Shown here one piece after another: positions 14,771-18,175 of a stretch of 18,175 nt of DNA (its first letter is position 1; the number at the start of each line of letters is the position of its first letter). The notes beneath the pieces are model-generated. The model saw only the letters and a program-made list of their open reading frames with translations, ran no database searches and was not told the origin of the DNA. The position numbers and the translations under genes are program-made. Source of the stretch: Aphodousia faecalis (GTDB lineage: Bacteria; Pseudomonadota; Gammaproteobacteria; Burkholderiales; Burkholderiaceae_F); assembly GCA_018712705.1 (NCBI GenBank), contig DVGM01000016.1:1-18175 (forward strand), given 5' to 3'.

Positions 14771-15205
14771 ATGTATAAGAAAATTCTTGTTCCGATTGAC
14801 GGCAGTGAGCTGTCCTATATGGCTGTGGCAGGAGCCGCATCGTTTGCGAAAAACCTTGGCGCAGAAGTGTATGTGTTGACGGTGATTGAGCCATACTCCT
14901 ATACGAATTTAAGCGAATATCGTCCTGAAAGCATTGAACAGTACGATCAACGCGTTAAGGATCAGGCAAAGGAACGTCTCGAGAAGGCTCGCGCTTATTT
15001 TGATAAAGTCGGTGTGAAGGCGACCATCTGTTCTAAAAAGAGTTTTTCGCCCTCGGAAGCCATTATGGAAGTGTGCGATGAGCTTGACTGCGATTTGATC
15101 TTTATGGCCAGCCACGGTCGTAAGGGTTTGGCAGCGGTGCTGTTGGGCAGCGAAACCCAGAAAGTGCTCACGCACTCCAAAGTGCCGGTGATGGTCTATC
15201 GTTAA
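14771..15205 (+). CDS. Universal stress protein, single UspA domain
   Basis: A 144-aa cytoplasmic UspA-fold protein. It starts MYKKILVPIDGSELS, the standard first strand and loop, and ends KVPVMVYR. The nucleotide loop reads ASHG-RKGLAAVLL-GS: the second glycine and the GS pair of G-X2-G-X9-G-(S/T) are kept, while the first glycine is alanine, a common substitution. ATP binding is therefore plausible. GGAGAG lies 3-8 nt before the ATG at 14771; an upstream in-frame GTG at 14735 is rejected. A -10-like TACACT (14725-14730) occurs upstream but has no good -35. It sits in the same region as the two-domain Usp gene, with tcdA between them. Confidence 0.93.
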   Translation: MYKKILVPIDGSELSYMAVAGAASFAKNLGAEVYVLTVIEPYSYTNLSEYRPESIEQYDQRVKDQAKERLEKARAYFDKVGVKATICSKKSFSPSEAIMEVCDELDCDLIFMASHGRKGLAAVLLGSETQKVLTHSKVPVMVYR

Positions 15206-15231
15206 GATTATTCAGACAAAATCGGTACAAT
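15202..15231 (+). promoter_or_regulatory. Possible promoter of the 125-aa protein gene
   Basis: TTAAGA (15202-15207) and TACAAT (15226-15231) are separated by 18 nt. The -10 matches consensus in five of six bases. The -35 overlaps the stop codon of the upstream stress gene. Initiation would fall near 15238-15240, at the left end of the palindrome. Confidence 0.45.
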
Positions 15232-15239
15232 TAGGTACC

Positions 15240-15259
15240 GTTATTTCAGCTGAAATAAC
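15240..15259. repeat. Perfect 20-nt palindrome in the leader
   Basis: GTTATTTCAG is followed directly by its reverse complement CTGAAATAAC. It lies just after a smaller inverted repeat, CGGTAC (15223-15228) / GTACCG (15235-15240), and touches the first base of the terminator stem. It could be a DNA operator at the transcription start or a hairpin at the 5' end of the RNA. Confidence 0.8.
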
Positions 15260-15305
15260 CTCGTGCGTTGCCTGTGTTTGACGGGCAGCACGGGGTTTGT
15301 TTTTT
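15259..15305 (+). terminator. Strong intrinsic terminator or attenuator before the 125-aa protein gene
   Basis: An outer stem, CCTCGTGC (15259-15266) with GCACGGGG (15288-15295), has 8 bp including one G-T pair. An inner stem TGCC/GGCA continues it, and TTTGTTTTTT follows. It may simply end the stress-gene transcript. However, only 12 nt separate it from the next start codon, and the best promoter lies before it, so it may act as an attenuator. Confidence 0.88.
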
Positions 15306-15317
15306 AAGGATTAAAAA

Positions 15318-15695
15318 ATGGCCGATCTCGACCAAATGAATGTTCAAATGGATGTGAGCGCCTTGGTGCGTGAAGAAATCATTACCGACCGTAAGATCGG
15401 TACGATCCGTGTGTTAACGCCGGTGACCGTTGACGGAACCCGTGACTTTGCTCGTGATGTTGTCTACATGGGTGAAACACAGATCATGACTCAAATGGGA
15501 CCTTTGCCGATTTCGTTCCAAATCAAGGCCGCCACACTCGAAGAAGCTGTCAAAGGTTATGGCGAAGCAGCCAAGGCCGGTGTTCAAGAAACTATTGCTA
15601 AACTGGAAGAAATGCGCCGTGAAGCCGCCAGCAAGATCGTGACACCGGGCGATGCCGGTTTCGCAGCGGCGGCAAGCAAAATTCAAATGCCTTAA
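15318..15695 (+). CDS. Unrecognised 125-aa soluble protein
   Basis: I do not recognise this family. It has no signal peptide or membrane segment and is probably cytoplasmic. The first half (SALVREEIITDRKIGTIRVLTPVTVDGTRD, then YMGETQIMTQMGPLPISFQIKA) looks like beta strands. The second half, about residues 72-110, is a strongly amphipathic helical region (TLEEAVKGYGEAAKAGVQETI, KLEEMRREAASKIV). The tail is rich in Ala and Gly. AAGGA lies 7 nt before the ATG, so the start is secure. The kinase-like gene follows after 17 nt, which suggests a shared transcript. The preceding terminator-like hairpin suggests regulated read-through. The coding call is strong; no function can be given. Confidence 0.85.
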   Translation: MADLDQMNVQMDVSALVREEIITDRKIGTIRVLTPVTVDGTRDFARDVVYMGETQIMTQMGPLPISFQIKAATLEEAVKGYGEAAKAGVQETIAKLEEMRREAASKIVTPGDAGFAAAASKIQMP

Positions 15696-15712
15696 TAACT
15701 TGGATAAAGCTC

Positions 15713-16390
15713 ATGACAATTGAAGGATTTACTCGTGCGCAAATGGCAGAGCTACCGTCACGCCTATTGCGGGATGGTCGTGCAGCCAACGCACGTGTGA
15801 CTTGTGTGACCTGGCAAGGGCGCGAGTGGACAGTTAAAGATTTCTCTCCTCGCAACTGGTGGGTGAGAACGTTTTTGGCTCCGTTTCTTTTGGGTCATGA
15901 GTTCAAAATCCTTCAAAAGTTAAACGGAGTGACAGGCGTTGCCAGTGACTCTTTTGTGATTGACCGCCATGCCATTGCCATCGCTTTTTTGCCGGGTACA
16001 CCTTTGAGCGAAAAAGATCCTGCGGAAATTTCCACTCAGTTTTTAGAAGAGATGGAAACGCTTTTGCAGGGTGTTCATGATCGAGGCGTGGTGCATTTGG
16101 ATACCCGAGGCACAGGCAATTGGCTTGTTTCGCCTGAGGGTAAGCCATTGCTAATCGATTTTCAGGCGTCGCTGACGACCGGTTGGATGCCTGCCTCCTT
16201 GCGCCGCATTATCGAATTGGTTGATATGAGTGGCGTGTACAAGAAGTGGAAAGAGTGGCAGCCGCAAACCATGGGCGAGGAGCGTCAAGCGCGTTATGAG
16301 GAAGCGCTTTACTGGCGACGCAAATGGGTATTTGAGGGCTACTTTGGCAAGAGAAAACGCCGTCGTGCGAGAAAAAAGCGCAAATATTAA
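15713..16390 (+). CDS. Small atypical kinase, KdkA/RIO-like fold
   Basis: A 225-aa protein with a compact protein-kinase-like core. K42 in WTVKDF and E63 in HEFKILQKL fit the Lys-Glu pair that positions ATP. H128-L-D130 with N136 (HLDTRGTGNW) is the catalytic loop. D149-F-Q151 (LIDFQAS) takes the place of DFG as the metal-binding site. The arrangement resembles lipopolysaccharide kinases of the KdkA/WaaP group and RIO-type kinases, with the activation segment and C lobe much reduced. The tail is extremely basic (GKRKRRRARKKRKY), suggesting binding to membrane phosphates or nucleic acid. The substrate could be a lipid, sugar or protein. It follows the 125-aa gene by 17 nt and ends at its own terminator. 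The ribosome site (GGA, 9 nt away) is modest. Confidence 0.75.
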   Translation: MTIEGFTRAQMAELPSRLLRDGRAANARVTCVTWQGREWTVKDFSPRNWWVRTFLAPFLLGHEFKILQKLNGVTGVASDSFVIDRHAIAIAFLPGTPLSEKDPAEISTQFLEEMETLLQGVHDRGVVHLDTRGTGNWLVSPEGKPLLIDFQASLTTGWMPASLRRIIELVDMSGVYKKWKEWQPQTMGEERQARYEEALYWRRKWVFEGYFGKRKRRRARKKRKY

Positions 16391-16396
16391 TTTTTT

Positions 16397-16428
16397 GGTA
16401 GGCAACCTCTAAGTGGCTGCCTATTTTC
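16397..16428 (+). terminator. Intrinsic terminator after the kinase gene
   Basis: TAGGCA (16399-16404) pairs with TGCCTA (16418-16423), extendable by two G-T pairs, and TTTTC follows. A T-rich run also precedes the stem. It lies directly after the kinase stop codon and separates it from ettA. Confidence 0.65.
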
Positions 16429-16456
16429 AACTTTTCTTATAGGTATCGGTACCGTT

Positions 16457-18121
16457 ATGGCACAGTACGTATTTACGATGAACCGCGTCGGAAAGATAGT
16501 TCCACCGAAGCGGCAGATTTTGAAAGACATCTCCTTGTCCTTTTTCCCGGGAGCAAAGATTGGTGTTTTGGGTTTAAATGGCGCTGGAAAATCAACGCTT
16601 TTAAAAATTATGGCCGGTGTCGATACGGACATTGAAGGTGAAGCCCTGCCGATGCCCGGTATCAAAATCGGTTACTTGCCTCAGGAACCCCAATTAGATC
16701 CAAATCACACCGTTCGTGAGGCTGTTGAAGAGGGTTTAAGTGAAGTACTTAACGCACAAAAGCGTTTGGATGAAGTGTATGCGGCTTATGCCGATCCTGA
16801 CGCTGATTTTGATGCGCTTGCTGCCGAACAAGCTAAGCTTGAGGCAATCATTAACGCCGCCGGAACCAATGCCGAGACGCAAATGGAAATTGCGGCAGAT
16901 GCTTTGCGCTTGCCGCCATGGGACGCCAAGATTGAACACCTCTCGGGTGGTGAAAAGCGTCGTGTGGCGCTTTGTCGCTTACTTCTTTCTCAGCCAGACA
17001 TGCTGTTACTGGATGAACCGACCAACCACTTGGATGCTGAAAGCGTAGAGTGGCTTGAGCAGTTCCTTCATCGCTTTCCCGGAACGGTTGTGGCGGTCAC
17101 GCACGATCGTTACTTCTTGGATAACGCCGCCGAATGGATTTTGGAATTAGACCGTGGTGAAGGTATTCCTTGGAAGGGCAATTATTCTTCTTGGTTAGAC
17201 CAAAAAGAAAAGCGTCTTGAAATTGAAAAGCGTCAGGAAGACGCACGTATGAAGGCGATTAAGCACGAATTGGAATGGGTGCGCCAAAACGCCAAGGGTC
17301 GTCAGGCCAAGAGTAAAGCCCGTTTGGCTCGTTTTGAAGAAATGTCGAGCTACGAATACCAAGCACGCAATGAAACCAATGAAATCTTTATTCCGGTGGC
17401 TGAGCGCTTGGGCAACAACGTCATTGAATTTAAGCACGTGAGCAAAGGTTTTGGTGATCGACTCTTGATTGATGATCTGAGCTTTAAGATCCCGCCCGGA
17501 GCAATTGTGGGCGTGATCGGTCCGAACGGTGCCGGTAAGTCCACCCTTTTTAAGATGATTCTGGGTAAAGAAAAACCCGATAGCGGTGAGATTGAAATCG
17601 GTCAAACGGTCAAAATCAGTGCCGTGGATCAAATGCGCGACTCTCTTCCCAATGACAAGACTGCTTGGGAAGCGGTAAGTGACGGTCAGGATATCCTTCA
17701 AGTCGGTAAATTCCAGATGCCTTCGCGTGCTTACCTCGGACGTTTTAATTTTAAAGGCGGCGATCAGCAGAAATTGGTCGGCGCGCTTTCTGGCGGCGAA
17801 CGTGGTCGTCTGCATTTGTCAAAGACTCTGTTGGCTGGCGGCAACGTATTGCTTCTTGACGAACCGTCAAATGACCTAGATGTTGAAACACTTCGAGCCT
17901 TAGAAGATGCACTCTTAGAATTTGCCGGCTGCGCCATGGTGACGTCCCACGACCGTTGGTTCTTAGACCGTATCGCCACGCACATCTTGGCATTTGAAGG
18001 TGATTCCAAAGTGGTGTTCTTTGACGGTAATTACACGGAGTACGAAGCGGATAAGCGTAAGCGTCTTGGTGAAGAAGCGGCAAGACCCCACCGTTTGCGC
18101 TTTAAACCTTTGAAGCACTAA
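16457..18121 (+). CDS. ettA: Energy-dependent translational throttle protein EttA (ABC-F)
   Basis: A 554-aa ribosome-associated ABC-F ATPase that binds the E site and gates the first elongation steps according to ATP/ADP. The N-terminal MAQYVFTMNRVGKIVPPKR is close to E. coli EttA. Domain 1 has Walker A GLNGAGKST, signature LSGGEKRR and Walker B LLLDEPTNHLD. The arm insertion lies within domain 1. A charged linker (about residues 245-300, EKRLEIEKRQEDARMK..) is the P-site tRNA interaction region. Domain 2 has GPNGAGKST, LSGGERGR and LLLDEPSNDLD. There are no membrane segments, as expected for this family. Length equals the E. coli protein within one residue. The start is fixed by homology, although only AGG (16441-16443), 13 nt away, could serve as a ribosome site; a TTATAG -10-like sequence is close by. 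Confidence 0.96.
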   Translation: MAQYVFTMNRVGKIVPPKRQILKDISLSFFPGAKIGVLGLNGAGKSTLLKIMAGVDTDIEGEALPMPGIKIGYLPQEPQLDPNHTVREAVEEGLSEVLNAQKRLDEVYAAYADPDADFDALAAEQAKLEAIINAAGTNAETQMEIAADALRLPPWDAKIEHLSGGEKRRVALCRLLLSQPDMLLLDEPTNHLDAESVEWLEQFLHRFPGTVVAVTHDRYFLDNAAEWILELDRGEGIPWKGNYSSWLDQKEKRLEIEKRQEDARMKAIKHELEWVRQNAKGRQAKSKARLARFEEMSSYEYQARNETNEIFIPVAERLGNNVIEFKHVSKGFGDRLLIDDLSFKIPPGAIVGVIGPNGAGKSTLFKMILGKEKPDSGEIEIGQTVKISAVDQMRDSLPNDKTAWEAVSDGQDILQVGKFQMPSRAYLGRFNFKGGDQQKLVGALSGGERGRLHLSKTLLAGGNVLLLDEPSNDLDVETLRALEDALLEFAGCAMVTSHDRWFLDRIATHILAFEGDSKVVFFDGNYTEYEADKRKRLGEEAARPHRLRFKPLKH

Positions 18122-18127
18122 TCGGTT

Positions 18128-18175
18128 TTAGTTTTGACATCCTCCTCGCCGTGAACGGCGAGGATTCCCTACTGT
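18128..18175 (-). CDS. tnpB: Probable 3' end of an IS200/IS605-family tnpB (partial)
   Basis: Read on the minus strand from the right edge, one frame gives TVGNPRRSRRGGCQN and then TAA (18128-18130). Short tails of this kind (VGNP, Arg-rich, GGCQ), encoded across the terminal hairpin, are typical of TnpB proteins whose genes run into the right end of IS605-type elements. Only 15 codons are visible, so no RuvC motif can be seen and the call rests on this tail plus the hairpin. TnpB is an RNA-guided nuclease that uses RNA made from this same end. Confidence 0.5.
   Translation of the reverse strand, partial: TVGNPRRSRRGGCQN
18134..18175 (-). mobile_element. Right end of an IS200/IS605-type element (continues past window)
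   Basis: A perfect 9-bp hairpin, CCTCGCCGT (18144-18152) / ACGGCGAGG (18155-18163), is flanked by GACATCCT and ATTCC. This has the look of subterminal hairpins at the right end of IS605-family elements. On the minus strand TCAA (18137-18134) follows, resembling the cleavage tetranucleotide known from IS608. The element would therefore end just after the ettA stop codon. The family assignment is from pattern memory and not from a search. Confidence 0.55.

Noticed and set aside
15263..15307. 14-codon GTG leader peptide (containing CLCL) inside the attenuator-like region
   Set aside because: It has no ribosome site and no run of identical regulatory codons, so classic peptide-based attenuation is not supported.
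17195..17815. 206-aa minus-strand frame antisense to ettA
   Set aside because: It is a shadow of the ABC-F coding sequence; there is no ribosome site and the plus-strand gene is certain.
1..18175. CRISPR arrays, tRNA or rRNA genes, phage genes, origins
   Set aside because: I saw no regularly spaced direct repeats, cloverleaf structures, rRNA-like segments or phage-type genes in the window.

Overview
This window looks like chromosomal DNA of a betaproteobacterium of moderate GC, possibly near Sutterellaceae/Burkholderiales. That placement is inferred from the TcdA, EttA, Ppk-Ppx and Dpp-type proteins and the gene style; no rRNA or marker gene settles it. Most of the window is ordinary, tightly packed housekeeping and stress-response DNA with strong Shine-Dalgarno sites and clear intrinsic terminators.

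Layout. Positions 1-320 hold no convincing gene but several hairpins. A solitary 72-aa XRE/HigA-like DNA-binding protein (321-539, minus) is divergent from a small heat-shock protein (868-1320, plus), which ends at a textbook terminator. A likely Pho box then precedes ppk (1540-3858) and the closely coupled ppx (3861-5519), the polyphosphate synthesis and degradation pair. A hairpin at 5575-5608 separates this from a convergent five-gene Dpp/Opp-type peptide ABC transporter operon on the minus strand (11278 down to 5633, order binding protein, permease, permease, ATPase, ATPase). Upstream on the same strand are an MFS transporter (11468-12697) and a two-domain universal stress protein (12788-13687). 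On the plus strand follow tcdA (13904-14647), a one-domain universal stress protein (14771-15205), a two-gene unit made of an unrecognised 125-aa protein and a small KdkA/RIO-like kinase (15318-16390), and ettA (16457-18121). The last 48 bases appear to be the 3' end of an IS200/IS605-family tnpB gene with its end hairpin, entering from the right edge on the minus strand.

Functional theme. Much of the window concerns stress and energy: a holdase chaperone, polyphosphate made under likely phosphate-starvation control, two universal stress proteins, and EttA, which tunes translation to the ADP/ATP ratio. Peptide uptake and tRNA modification (ct6A) are the other clear functions.

Most worth a second look: (i) a promoter, a perfect 20-nt palindrome and a strong intrinsic terminator stacked directly before the start codon of the 125-aa protein, which looks like an attenuation leader; (ii) that protein and its kinase neighbour, an unassigned pair; (iii) the TnpB/IS605 end abutting the ettA stop codon; (iv) the Pho box and the long Lys/Ala/Thr-rich N-terminal tail of Ppk. 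I did not see a clearly new defence or mobile system.
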